64,000 bases of DNA from Exophiala sp. HKRS030 (GCA_023897205.1 JAHWDD010000002.1:2294001-2358000); one strand, 5' to 3'. Shown: positions 46,162 through 58,080, numbered from the stretch's first letter. Translations and numbers: made by a program. The notes: generated from the letters alone by a model not told the origin.

Positions 46162-46985
46162 TGTGGCCGCTCAAGAGTAGGTTCAGAAATCGACCAGTTT
46201 AGACGCTGTTGTTCAGGATACTGACTTCAACTGCCCGTACTTGGTCGCGTCTCCAATGTAGCCATTAGGTATTGCGATGAAGGACGATGCTATTTGTCTC
46301 AATACAACGTTCCAGTAGTGGTACTTCGTCTGTAGTGCCATATGCGGCGGAATTTGCCCGGGTTTCTCGGATGAGGGATGCCATGGGCCGTGTCATGAAA
46401 GGATAAGGAGTCTGGTAGCATTTTCAATCCCCTACCTGTGGTGCAGTTCCTGGCTGCCGAGGTCACGATGATAGACACATTCGATCTCGACGGTGACGAG
46501 GCGATACTTGTAGGAACCTTGATACATTCTCGGAGCATCACAGTTCATCTTAGAATCTTTGCTAAAGGTAAATCAATCCGTGCTTTGTCCCGTACACCAG
46601 GAAAGTCTTGGCTGTTCGCGGCACTGGGGAAGGAGATGATGTATCTTCCGTCCATTCTTCAGCAGAGAGATCATGATCCATCATACACAACAACGAGAAG
46701 CAGGCATCAATGGAGGATTCGATGTACCACAAGGTGAAAATTGGCACGAATGAGATTGGTGTGAAACTCGGCGACAGTCATGTGACACAGATTCTCGCTT
46801 AGAAAGAAGGCTGGATGCGCTGAGCTCTTCTGTCAAGGCTGCTGAGGCTGAGAAACGTTTCTCTTCCGAGCATCTCACCAGGTTGTCTCATCAAGGCATG
46901 ACCGTTCCATTTATTAGCTGGGAAACCTGTCTATCTCGGGGACCAAGTTTCGCATAAGGCGCCAATTGTTCCCGTGGTAGTAACA
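46162..46985. promoter_or_regulatory. Upstream region of divergent PhyH and membrane-protein genes
   Basis: This 0.8-kb region lies between divergent start codons. ORFs up to 99 codons are unrecognisable. No specific regulatory site can be named. Confidence 0.5.
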
Positions 46986-48068
46986 ATGGCCGATCCTATT
47001 AGTATCTTGGCCACGGCGATCGCCCTCATGTCAAAGTTGAACACTCTCGTCGATATTGTCGTTGGCCGCAATCCTGAGTACGAGGAACAGAGATGGGGCT
47101 CATGGGGTCGTTTCTTTGGAATCACCAGGCTTGTCGACACAGATGCGGTCAGACAATTGCATTGGAACATCAACACTTGGACTGACGACGAGGTCATGGC
47201 ATGGAAGCAGTCCTACATCTCAAATTGTACTGCCATACAAGTGGCCGTGAGTGTTTTACGCGAGTGAAGAATCAGACTATGGGTCAGACACTGATGAAAA
47301 GGTCTCAAGGGTGCCATCTTCGCCAGTGTCGGCTTGACCGCCCTTCAATTGCCAGACATGGATTCTACCCATTGGAGTGCACGAGCTCTCCTCTCCTGTT
47401 CCATGATGCTTGGAGTCCTGTCTGTCGTGCGTGCGGCGTCATTGCAACAACACATCTCCGTGCTCAACAAGGCGTTTGACATCCGGCTGTGGCTCAGCCG
47501 GGGCAAGGCTGAAACGGAACAGACTCACTATCGACCACCCTTCCATCTCCTACCGCTGGAAAGCTCCGTGGCGGCCCTGAAACAGTTTTCGATGCCAAAA
47601 GTGCTGCTCAATCTCGCCGTTCTGCTGTACACGATCGGATTCGGCATGTACTTGTTGTTTGCGTGGGTATATCACGTCGATTCCGACGGAGGCCGAAATG
47701 ACTTTCGAAACATCTTCATCAGCTTTGTTGCGACGGTGGGCTTTGTCTGCGTGAACGTCTTCGCCACGGACCTATTCGCCATCGTGGACGAAAGGAAAAG
47801 AATAGCGGAATTCGATCTCAACAGGACCACGACGTTTGCAAAACCCGTCTCTCAGAAACAACTCGAAGAATGGCTGGAAACGCTGCGAGACATGCAGGAC
47901 ACCACAGCCGGAGGCTCGGAGCTCTACATGAGGCTCGAAACTGCCGTCAATGACCTACAGTCGAAGTGGGACGCAGAGAGAAGGCTGGAGCGATTGCGGC
48001 GTAAGCAAGAGCACCGACGGGTACTGACAGAAAGGAGAGAAGCTAGGGCAGGCCCGGAACAAGCATGA
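46986..48068 (+). CDS. Hypothetical multi-pass membrane protein with C-terminal coiled coil
   Basis: I do not recognise a family. Exons are 46986-47246 and 47310-48068 (339 residues). The 63-bp intron has donor GTGAGT and acceptor AAG, and both exons are in phase 0, joining AIQVA to GAIFASVG. The start MADPISILATAIALMSKLNTLVDIV resembles the amphipathic N-terminus seen in many fungal NACHT/ankyrin or SesA-like proteins, but nothing after it supports that. Four hydrophobic segments are visible: GAIFASVGLTALQL, ALLSCSMMLGVLSVV, VLLNLAVLLYTIGFGMYLLFAWVYH and IFISFVATVGFVCVNVFATDL. The last 90 residues are charged and helical, ending in an Arg/Glu-rich coiled coil. It is divergent from the PhyH gene and convergent with the NmrA-like gene, with only 144 bp between stops. 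Confidence 0.7.
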
Positions 48069-48212
48069 CCCAAATTTCAACGACACGACATGGGTTCAGC
48101 ATGTGGAGTACAATCTACGAGTACCATGAACTAACAATGAGATTTTAATTTCATGTCATTTTCAAAACTACATACGATTGCCACGAGTTTGGACATGAGA
48201 TCTTCAACCCTC

Positions 48213-49319
48213 TCAGGGGTCGCGAGTCCTCGTCATTCTCGAGCCTTCGGTGGCCATCTCGATGGCGGCCTTGGTCCTGTCGTCGAGGTCCTCCTTGGGC
48301 AGCCCGAGAAGGTCGTTGCTGGTCCCCTTGACCGACTCGAAATCCCCGCCTCCGCCACGCCAAAACACCCTGGCGTACAACAGTTTCGGGAACCCGTCCA
48401 TGTTGCCACTCTGCAACTCGGACACGCCGGCCTTGTAGCGCTCGTGGGCGTCCTCGTACGTGACGGTCCAATCTTTCTCCGTTGTCCCCGTCACCCGCAA
48501 CACCGAGGCGAAAATGTCCTTTTGGCTGATGAGGAAGGACGAGACGTAGACGAACTGGTTCCGGAACCGGGACAGCGTCGTACTGCCGTCGTCCGCCGCG
48601 TCCTCCGGCAGGATCTTCATGCTCATCAACTTGGCCACGGCCCGCCCGGCCTGGTCCCAGGTGCTGGTGTTGATCTTGGTGTTGCCGTCGTCATAAAACA
48701 CCACGCTCCGGTTCTTGAAGTCGAACCCGTACCGCACCGCCGCCCCCGCGAGGCTGTACTCGTACCAGAACCCACACACCAAGGACACGCGGCCCAGCCC
48801 TGCCTTTTCGATGAGGTCTCGGGCCTGCCAGCGCGCGTCGGTGAGCATGGTGTCCTTGGCGAGTCTGTCGTCGGTCGAGTCCGTACCCCAGTCGTTGGGC
48901 ATGATCCAGGGAACACCGGCTTCGATGGCGGCGTTGATCAGCGTGGCTTGCGTGTCCGGAGGCACGAAGACGCTCAGGGTGATGAGGAGAGCGTCTTGGC
49001 CCCGAAGGGCGTCGACTATCGTGGAAGGGTCGCCGTAGTCGACCTTGGCCACTTTGATCCCTCGGGGCAACTTGCTGACGCTGTCGGCCCGCGTGATGGC
49101 CGTGACATTGTGCTTGCCGGTCGCGAGAAGGTGTTTTGCAAGGTAACCACCGATTTGTCCGCCAGCCTAGGTTAGACACCACCGTCAGTGTATGTTCCCT
49201 TCTCCCGTCGATACGAGTGGCTTTGTGTGGTTGATTCAACTTACACCGACGATCGCGATGTTCTCAATCCTATTCTTGAAGCCTTGTGGCTGATCTTTGG
49301 CGTATTGTTGTGGTGCCAT
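48213..49319 (-). CDS. NmrA-like / isoflavone-reductase-type NAD(P)-binding protein
   Basis: Exons on the minus strand are 49319-49245 and 49166-48213 (342 residues). The 78-bp intron (donor GTAAGT, acceptor TAG) restores the dinucleotide loop IAIVGAGGQIGGYLAKHLL. This GxGGxxGG Rossmann motif lies at about residue 25. The following VTAITR, VDYGDPSTIVDALRGQDALLITL and PWIMPNDWGTDST segments match the NmrA/PCBER group of atypical short-chain dehydrogenases. The start ATG lies in a CCACCATGG context. Such proteins are either reductases acting on aromatic or phenolic substrates or redox-sensing regulators, and which applies here cannot be told. Codon use is GC-rich, and a 340-codon antisense ORF across it is a by-product. 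Confidence 0.87.
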
Positions 49320-50473
49320 GGTGGTAATACTTAGGTATTCGTACGATACTTGTCGAAGTTCTGCTTGTATGGTTCAGAAGTCTTTTCTTATGCTTGAATT
49401 GTCCTCTCCCTCCTCGCCAAAGCCTTCGGAACGTCACAACTATATACCTTGAATTTCCTCCCCATCCCAGAAGCAATGCCAGGCCCCGGAAGTAAGTTGG
49501 GAGGCATATTCTCGTTATGTCCGATTGGACAGAAGAGGGTTTGACTCCGCCTTTGATTCTGATTGGTATTTGGGTCCTGTTTCGATACGAAAACGGGTTA
49601 GTCTTGCGCGCTCTGGGAGTCGGCTCACAAGTGAACCATTTTCCCGACCTTCAATTCTTCCTCAACTGGATAGAATATCCTTTCGAACACTTTGACAGAG
49701 TATGTTACCGGATAAAACGAGGCAATTCTGATGATCAGGCCAATCAATCTTTTCACGGTCTTCGGCCCATCACTGAACCGGTGCAGTGCAAGCAGCTACA
49801 TCATCATTTTGGTAGTCACATCCACATGATTTCGGGCATAATGATATCGCCTTCAGGATCTGCAAAGATACTCCGTCAAGGTTTAACTCCTATATCTCTC
49901 AATCGGTCGTGAAGAAGAGTCTTTTGAATCACGTTTCTGGTTTTTGGTCTGTCTGTCTGTCTGTCTTGTCTGCTATTCAATTCGGTCCCCGCCTCCATTC
50001 TCTCTCTTCCCCTCCATCAATTCGTAGCTGATTCGTTATGAGATTGAACACAAAGAAGAAAGGAAAAAGGACACCCCATGTCTAGGCTAGGTAGGTTCAG
50101 CTAGGTCAGGTAGGTAAGTAAAGGTAGGTAGGTACATGAAACATCCCATGGCTCGTTATGCATAAAAAAGATCCTGACAGTTCTTCTGTCGTTCTGCTCG
50201 AAAAGGTCAACAACCAAGGAGAGATTCATCAAAACAACTCTTTATCCATCTCTCCCCCTTTCGCGACAATGCTCCAGTCTAGAATGCAGAATTGATTACT
50301 CCGGAGAAACTTCAGAGATCTAATATGTCGCCGACTGAAATTCACAAAGGACGCCTGAGATCAAGGACAAAGACGAGAACAACCACAGATCGTGGCCAAT
50401 GTTGACTCTGTCTTTATGTTTCGACACCAAACCAGACGGTCATAAACCATGGATGAAGTCAATGGAATGTTAA
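49320..50473. other. Intergenic region between NmrA-like gene and kinesin
   Basis: About 1.15 kb. It holds a 131-codon plus-strand ORF (49517-49912) without recognisable domain, a GTCT tetramer run near 49947-49966 and AGGT repeats. The ORF is not called as a gene. Confidence 0.5.
50085..50134. repeat. Degenerate (AGGT/TAGG)n tract
   Basis: Tetramers related to TAGG/AGGT recur over about 50 bp with interruptions. The tract is non-coding and lies in the 3' flank of the kinesin gene. Confidence 0.75.
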
Positions 50474-53400
50474 TCATCGACCCGTGTTGAAGAACCAGCT
50501 GCTTCGTTTATTCCCCCCGTCCGACCCAGCCAAACTTGAGATAATGGGCAAGGAAGCTGCTCCATTAGCGTTGGCTCCGTCCAGGTTGGAAGGAGGAGCA
50601 CCGCCTCCTCCGCGAAGTGGTTTTGCGATTCTGGCTCCGGCGTTCATGAGACTATTGAATCCACCTGCTGCGCCAGGGCCACCAGCGGCCATGTTCCTTG
50701 ACGACACTTTGGCGGCTTCAAGACGTTCCTTGACTGCGGCCAGTTGTTGTTCGAAACTATTTCGGACTGGTTAGCGTCTCCTATCATGATTTGAGCAAAT
50801 CAGAAATACATACCGATGGTTCGCTGCGGTGAGTTTCTCCTGGCTATCGCTCAGCAGACTTTCCAGACTCAGAATCCGTTCATTTCTTGCAATCAGCTTG
50901 CGCTCTGCAATTGCCACTTCCTTCTTCAGGCTGGTGTTTTGGTCCACGAGCTGTCTCTGCACCACGGTAAGTTGTTCCAAGTTGCGCTCCAAGAAGGCCA
51001 TCTTCTTCTGTTGCTGGCGATTGTTGCTCGACCTCAGAACATTGTTGTACTGTTCTCTTGTCTCATCGAGTGAGATTTCGAGTTCAACAACACGCTCGCA
51101 TCGGTTCTGAAGATCTCTCATCAGGTTCTTCTTCATTTGATCGAACTCGGCCATCTGCTGCTGTACGCTCTTGTTGGGTGTTCCATTGGGTGCTCCGTTT
51201 GCGGCGCCACGGCCTTGCAAATCGGACATGGACTTCTGAAGCTTTTCAATCTCCTGAGACTTGTGAGTCAGCTGGTCTCGCAGATCATGCACCAGCTCAG
51301 TCTGTGCCTCTCTTCGATCCGAGTAGAGCTGCTCCAATCTGTTCTTGACATCTTCCACATCTTCGGGGCTCAAGTTGCGTGTCAGTAAATCCTCATAATC
51401 TTGTTGAACTGAAGCTAGTCTCTCTTCTAGGGCAAGTGTTCGCTCCTCATGCTCGCTTTCTGCACGAACATTCAGGGACGTCTCTGCTTGTCGAGCTAGG
51501 TCTCGAGATTCAAGCAATTTGTTTCTCAAGTCATCTAGGACATCCGATGAGACTTGCTCCCCGTTCAGACTGGCAGCATGGAGTGACTCGACCTGATCGA
51601 GCATATCGCGCATACGTGCCTCGTTCTCGGAAAACGCATTGTCTCCCAAGTCGAACCCTGCCATCATTTTAGCCATTTTCTCCTTTTTCTTGCGATCCTT
51701 CTCGTCGAGAGCTGCCGTGGTCTCCTTGGCACTCATCTTGAGTTCTAGAAGTTGTTGTTTGACAGATACCAACTCGGTCTCTAGCTCGGTGTTCGCGTCT
51801 TTCAAGCCTTCCATGGTGATTGCATCTTCTTTGCCCTGATAGCTCAATTTCTGCAATTCCAGTTCGGTCTTGTTGAGTTTATCAGCCATGACCTCGTTGT
51901 CTTTCGTCGTCCGAAGTGCTCCTTCTTTATACGACTTCAATTCTTCTCGCAGTTCCTGCAAACTGCGTTCGGCATTAGCTGCTTGAGTCTCTTTCTCCGT
52001 CAGCTGGTCTTGCAGTTCATTCTCTCGGCGTAGGAACTCCTCTCTCTCGTCCTTTTCCAGAATGATACTGGGTGTGCTGGATCTCTCGCCCATTCGAGAA
52101 TCTGGCCGACTTGGAGTTTCTGACCTTAGCAGATCCGAAGGAGCACGAGAGGGCGTATCTGGCCTGGCCCTCGATTCTGATTTTGTGCCTCCCATCGGAG
52201 GAGCCCATTTTTCTTTTGGAACTGTCTCTCCCCTCCGCCATAACGACAGTTCCGCGTCCACAGAAGCTATATACTTTTCGAAAGTTATCACTTGGTTTTG
52301 GATGATCTTCAATTGGCGTTTCAGTTCCGCAGGACTCAATTCGGCATTGATCTTGGCCTTGTTCTTGATCGTCTTTGCTCTCATTCCGAAGCGCAAGGTG
52401 CTGACAGTCTCTGCATCGTTGTAACTGCTGGGAGAACAATTGATGATCAAAGTCGTTCTTGAATTACCTCCCAAACTTTCTTGGAGAATTCTCGTCAATT
52501 TCGAGTCTCGATAAGGGACGTGAGTGGATTTGCCATCGGTCAAGGCGTTGATGACCATTCCGAGAGCGCTCAAACTCTTGTTGATCTTCTTTGCCTCCTC
52601 TAACGTTTGTCCACTGGCGCCTGTCTTGCCCACCTTTTCTGAACCTGCCAAATCAACCAGATAAAGCATACCACTCTTTTGTGAACCAGTATTGACGTCC
52701 TTTTGATTTATCGTGACCAAAAATATCGAGTGTGACCGCGAAGATTCCAAATTCATGTTTGTAGATGCTGTAACTCTTGCTCGTTGACCCAGATGCATGG
52801 CTGTGTACACTTCATCAACCGTATTCACGTATATCTCTCGTAAGCCTTTCACATATGGACCCTTCGGGCCTTCGTTGATGGGCAAGTTGTCCATAACCGG
52901 GTTCAACAGGTCTCGTATTCGTTCCATGTAGATTTCCAGGTATGAGATGCCCACGGTGTATTCGATCTGAGCCGAACCATGCACGAGAATGGCATCGAAT
53001 ATCTGCTCAGTGATTCGCGGGATTATACCTTTTTTGTGTGAATCATCCATATCTCCCATCATCGTATAAGACTTTCCTGCGCCAGTCTGGCCATAAGCAA
53101 AGACCGTTCCATTATAACCATTCATGACATCTTCTACAGTTGATCTGATGGAGAAGTCGAAGATGTCGGCTTGTTGGGAGGACATATCAAAAACTCGGTC
53201 GAACGTGAAGGGAGCATTCGTTTCGGCGGACTATACGACATGAGTGTCTGGTCTACTGCTTTCTGCGACAGGACAACAAACCTGGACCTGGCAGGTGTCC
53301 TCGCCAGTAAAGTGGACAATTGGTTGACCTCCATTTCCGATTTCGACTTTGTTCTGCGGACGGAATCGGGCAACAACTGGGAATCGTGTTAGCCGGGCCA

Positions 53401-53531
53401 GTCAAAGTCGTATAGGTTGACAATACCTTTGATGTTGTTGCCCCCTCCTCCGCTGGCTGAGTTGGAACTGGGATCAGTTGTTAGCGGGGATCTGGCGTAT
53501 ATATTGAACAGAGTATCAAGACGCACGCCAT
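50474..53531 (-). CDS. kinA: Kinesin-1 heavy chain (conventional kinesin, KinA/NKin)
   Basis: Plus-end microtubule motor for vesicles, dynein and secretory cargo in hyphae. Five exons on the minus strand are 53531-53527, 53467-53427, 53376-53282, 53230-50814 and 50756-50474 (946 residues). The first coding exon is only five bases (ATG plus two bases of Ala). Junctions rebuild NNIKVVARFRPQNKVE, TCQVQSAETNAPFTFDRVFD and NHRFEQQLAAVKER, all matching the family. Motor motifs are the P-loop GQTGAGKS (94-101), NxxSSRSH, LVDLAGSE, and HVPYRDSKLTRIL. The neck and long coiled-coil stalk follow. The tail ends with a Gly/Ala-rich region including GGFNSLMNAGARIAKPLRGGGG, where the IAKPLRGG core matches the autoinhibitory IAK motif. 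Introns are 51-62 bp. This is a housekeeping boundary for the cluster to its right. Confidence 0.95.
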
Positions 53532-54269
53532 GTTCAAAACCCGAGGAAAATTGTCAATCGGGCCAGGAGGAAAGCATCAGTGTCGAATAGATCGACCCGG
53601 CCGCGCGGGTGGTAAACAGAGGACAAGTTGCGGTCGCAGACAGTGAATCTTGGGTCAATGGGATGGTGGTGCAGGGGATTGTCGCAGTCGCGGATGTTTA
53701 CGTCTGCAGCCAAATGTCAAACCTCGTTCGATAGGCTCCTGGAAAGGGGATCGGTCGTCAATGCACGATTCGCTGCAGGACAAAGATGTAGAACATACAC
53801 AGATGATGAACGGACACGCGCAGCAAGCGGCACAAGGGCGGGAGCCAGACGGACGGGCCAAACTCGTTTCTAACCGTACAGTACAGTAAGTGTGTGCCAC
53901 TCGGCAGCGGAACGTGACGCGCCAGCCCTAAACATCTTCGCCCAGGCACCAATTACAAGGGTTCAGGGGCCTTACTTGGTCCCTAATAGGCGCATTGGCT
54001 CCAGTGTGAAGCCCCCTGTAACTTAACAATTTTCCAGACGCGTACCAGTTATTGACTCAAAATCACGTGTAACAACAAGTAGCGTGTTTTATCGCTGTGA
54101 GGCAAGAGACTGCGCTGCGCCAGAATACCTGCACTCAACACCACTTCCGATTCTTCAATGTGAGGACCACTGCGGGATATCACTTGAGGCGGGTGTCATT
54201 TATTTATATACAGGTAGGCAAGTACTAACCAGCTAGGCGGTATGTTTTCTAGCAACCACTCAGACATGC
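53532..54269. other. Intergenic region between kinesin and O-methyltransferase
   Basis: About 0.74 kb. ORFs of about 80 codons near 53.6-53.9 kb overlap on both strands and are not supported. It marks the left edge of the putative RiPP cluster. Confidence 0.55.
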
Positions 54270-55667
54270 TCACGCCTTCTCCAACACAAGCACCGAAGAA
54301 CATGAGGATGCATTGTACGTCCGAACATCGACCAGCTTCAAGCCTGACCTCTCAATCAAATGTTCCCATTCCGTCCGTGTGCGTTCCTTTCCTGCGAACA
54401 AGACATTCATCCAGACATCCTGCAGCGACGCTTGCCATGGCACATTGGTATCGGGCATGAACACTTCATCCGCCAGTATCTGCGAATCGCTACCCATTGC
54501 CTCCGCCAATCTGGACAGAATGGACACACAGTCATCATCTGGCCAATCATGCATGATACGACGGAGGTAGTAGAACCTTGACCCTAGCACTTTGGTTAAC
54601 ATTCTCCCACGTAGGTTCAAGTGTGCCTTGCTGGGGACTGCTTACCCTGAACAGACTGCTTTTCGAAGAAGTTCTGCGTCGTGACCTTTACGCCCTCGAT
54701 CGGCGGCAATCCACTCACAGCCTGAGGAAGATCTTGCAGGACAATTGTGCCGTGAAGATTGGGATACTTTTCGAGAAGTTGCTTGCACTGGTGACCGTGG
54801 CCACCACCAACGTCCACAAAGAACGGTTTCTCAGAGCCTTGCGTGACCTGCCGGGCCGCCTGGTCGAGCACATTCAGGCCTTTGAGCCAATCCGAGTTCT
54901 GAATTGCCGTCATGGAAACTTGAAGGGCGTTGAAGTTTTTCGGGTGCTGCTTGAGCCAGTCGAACCCACCGAGCTCGGTGCTGTGTCCTTTCTGGAACGG
55001 AGTCTTGGTGTTCGATGAGATGTCTGCGTATGATGTTTCCTCAAGAAAGGCAGGCAGTGCGCTGGCGGCCGGTCCGCAGGTGTCGAATCTGTTTCAAGTT
55101 GAGGACGGCGCATTCGTTCAGCGCCCAAAAGGCCTAGAGGGTGAACCTACCCGTGAACCATACCAGCATCAATCTGAGGGCTGGCAAGAAAACGTGTGAG
55201 CTTATTAGCTTGATAGTGATCTGGGGATGGGTTCAAGACGAATCCCAAGGAGGCAAGATATCGAAGTAGTCGTCCTAGGTTGATGTGAGCCGATGATCCA
55301 GCGAGTGACAAATCCGGATATGTTGAAAAACACGTACGGAGCAGTTCAGGACTTGCGCCCGACCTCTCAGCGAGCTGTGCCACGCTCACAGGCGACGAAG
55401 CATTTTCAGCAAGGTGCTTGAACAGGCCCAACTGGACCCCAACATATAACACGCTGATTTGGATTTGCTAGATGCCAATTATAAGATCAGCCTGGAATCT
55501 GATTGTACTTTCGAATGATCATGTACCGAGTTATACAACTTCATCAACGTGTCCATCGGACTTTCAAGCTGAGACTGAAGCTGTTGAAGACTGGTCAGTA
55601 TCGTTTGTCGGCCAGCCTCGTCGGCGGCCTCCGCCAGCGACGTGATTTGTGTGATGATCGATTCCAT
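54270..55667 (-). CDS. SAM-dependent O-methyltransferase (plant COMT-like, Methyltransf_2)
   Basis: Five exons on the minus strand are 55667-55527, 55467-55338, 55274-55151, 55088-54646 and 54583-54270 (383 residues). Introns of 59-63 bp start GTACAT, GTACGT, GTAGGT and GTAAGC. The second intron is exactly 63 bp and open in frame, so it could be mistaken for coding. Removing it restores PELLRRLLRYLASLGF. The N-terminal dimerisation domain is followed by the SAM loop VDVGGGHG (about 223-230), the FFEKQSVQGSRFYYLRRIMHDWPDDD block with catalytic-base His at about 291, and a final VLVLEKA. The family methylates hydroxyl groups of small aromatic or other secondary metabolites. It lies at the left end of the UstYa-containing cluster, where it could methylate the product. 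The fit to cyclic peptides is inferred. Confidence 0.88.
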
Positions 55668-56115
55668 GTTATAAATAACCACTCTTGGAATGTTGCGAAA
55701 TACGATGATGAGGGACAATGTGACAACCGACTCTATCACCAAGTGCGCATCAATCAATCACTTTATACATGCAGCGGTGTGGGCCATGAAGCGCTATGGC
55801 CGAAGTGCATCGCCGTGGATTTTCCCGGAGCCCGTGGAAAAGAACAAGACATCATAACCCACCAATACCCATCATACGAGGGAGGTGAAAAGTCAAAAGC
55901 TCGATCTATCAATACTGAATAATTCAACGTGCGCCTACCAAAAGCCTGTTAGGGCCGAAGGTGATTCGGTGTTGGTGTCCTGGCCACGGATATCTGGTTA
56001 CGTTATATGACCGAGCTTCACCAGGCACCACCATTTTAATTCTGAAGACGACTTGGACAATGTATCATTTATATTCTACTTGGACTGATGGCGGCAGCCT
56101 AGTTTCTCCCTGCCT
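55668..56115. other. Region between O-methyltransferase start and FAD-oxidase 3' end
   Basis: About 0.45 kb containing the methyltransferase promoter. An AT-rich TTTATAA element lies immediately upstream of its ATG. No gene is visible. Confidence 0.55.
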
Positions 56116-57826
56116 TCAAGACTGAGGAGCGATAGCAAAGAGTTTATTGAATGTGCTTCCAGGATCATATTTCGCCTTCAACCCTTGAAGTTTTGCATAA
56201 TTCTCTCCAAAGATATCCCTGGATCTCTCATCATATTCTGTTTTTTTTTTGGAAATTTGTCAGTCAGTCATGATGACCACTTTAAACACACAGAACAGTC
56301 GTTGCCGTTGAGGCAATCACTAGCAAAAGGACAAAAAGACTTACGATCATAATTTCCATAGAGCAACACGGCCCCTTTGTCACCTCTCAATCCAACACCA
56401 CCCTCGACACCTTTGCCCGTCTCTTTCCCCTGTCTCTCCAGTTCGGCCTTGAACTTTTCGTTGACATCCCGAGCCCACTGTCTACACTTGGCGTCGTTCT
56501 CTTGTTTGTTCCACATGGGTAAAATCAGGCCGTTCAAGTGCCAACCTCTATTCGCAAAGCTGCCAACGTTCTTCTCCTGGACCACCTTCAGGGGGTCGAA
56601 AATCTCCCACAAGATGATGCTCACGTGCGTATCCGGATCGGGGTCCGTGAAGGCGACATAGTTCTCGAGCATCTCCAGCACAAAGTCGGTGCGGACTGGC
56701 ATGCTGAACGCCGCTCCCTTCATGCTCGCACGCATCCCGATCGGCGGCGCCAAGAGGGTGTTGACGGTCGGGTATGGGACCATGGCCGTCGTGTCGACCG
56801 GCGCCCCCAGATCATAAAGCTCCTTGTACATGGTCTTGGCCTCCTGCTCCGTGCCGAAGTATATGACACTCACCAGGATCATGACCTGTCCGCCCGCGGG
56901 TGGAGGCCTGGCGATGGCGATACCTCCGGTGCCCCTGCCGGCAACTTTTGTCTTTCCGTTCGCGTCCGGAGTGTAGAGCCTGTTGGTGGCGTCGACAACC
57001 TTCGTTATGATTTCAGGTGTCGGTGGGAAGATCAGGAGTCCAGCCCAGACGTCGCCCTGCTCGAAAGCCTTCAGTACGAACTCGGTGACGGCTCCAAAGT
57101 TCTGGCCCGCGCCCTGCAGAGCCCAGAAGAGATCTGCGTTCTCCTTGGGGTTCGCCTTGACGATGTCACCGTTTGCAAGGACCACGGTGCATTCGAGCAT
57201 ACAATCGATCGAGAGACCATGTTGCCCCGTGAGCCATCCATAACCGCCGCCAAGTACGAGACCACCTACGCCACTAAATTCGCAAGAAGGATCAGTGTCA
57301 GCAAAATGAGAAAAAAGGAGCAATAAGAAGAAGCAGAAAAAAATGAAATAGGCAAAAAAAAAAAGACTCACGTATCTGCGACCGTACCTCCCACAGTCGC
57401 GAGGCCAAACTTGACCCCTTCCTGGTCGACGTCCCCCCACGTCGCTCCGCCCTGGACCTTGAACGCCTTGACTCCGCCTTCCCAATCCGCGACGCTGACC
57501 CCGCGCATCTTGGCGTTGAGGTCGACCAGCAGTCCGCCGTCGGTGCTGCTCACGCCCGCCGTGCTGTGCCCGCCTCCCTTGACGGCGACGTCGATGCCCT
57601 TCTCGCTCGCGTACTTGAGCGCGACGCTGACTTCTTGCGCGGACGTCGGGGTCAAGACGGCCCCCGCCGGTTTCTCTGCGGCGCGGGACCAGCGGTGGAT
57701 ACTCTTCTCGTAGCCCTCGTCCGTCGGCGCGAGGACCTTGGCGGACGTATCTTTCAGCAGGGTTTGGAGATTGTCAATGTCCGAGGCCGTGATGGCACGT
57801 TTGGTCGATGGTGAGATTGAACCCAT
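56116..57826 (-). CDS. FAD-linked oxidase, berberine-bridge-enzyme type
   Basis: Three exons on the minus strand are 57826-57372, 57273-56345 and 56237-56116 (501 residues). Introns of 98 and 107 bp begin GTGAGT and GTAAGT, and junctions rebuild VADTGVGGLVLGGGYG and YGNYDQYDERSRD. The PCMH flavin domain covers about residues 40-210, with the covalent-FAD His in KGGGHSTAG. The Cys normally found ahead of the GG loop for a second covalent bond is replaced (FGLATVGG), so a single histidyl bond is expected. The BBE C-terminal motif with YGNYDxYDE and LKAKYDPGSTFNKLF is complete. I see no signal peptide. The enzymes oxidise alcohols, amines or carbon chains in secondary metabolism. Together with UstYa proteins it is a plausible peptide-tailoring oxidase. 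Confidence 0.9.
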
Positions 57827-58052
57827 GTTGAGTGTGTTAGAGTGTTCGTTCTTGGACGAGGTTGATAAAGGTATAACCGTTCCCCTCTAAATGCTTATCA
57901 GTCGACACCTCTATCTTTAGGGTCAAGAGAATATATATGTGTGTGTATAGATGTATTTTATGTTTTTGAAGGAACGACGCAAAAAGAGTAATCTGCCAGC
58001 TTAAGAAGAAGATGAAACTCGAAAAGAGGAAATACAAAGAAAAGGGCCAAGC

Positions 58053-58080
58053 GTAAGGGTAAGGTAAGGTAAGGTAAGGC
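58053..58080. repeat. (TAAGG)n pentamer repeat
   Basis: About five copies of TAAGG in tandem upstream of the FAD oxidase, non-coding. Confidence 0.85.

Noticed and set aside
48153..49175. 340-codon plus-strand ORF
   Set aside because: Antisense shadow of the GC-rich NmrA-like gene, and it crosses that gene's conserved exon.
56538..57326. 262-codon plus-strand ORF
   Set aside because: Antisense shadow of the FAD oxidase.
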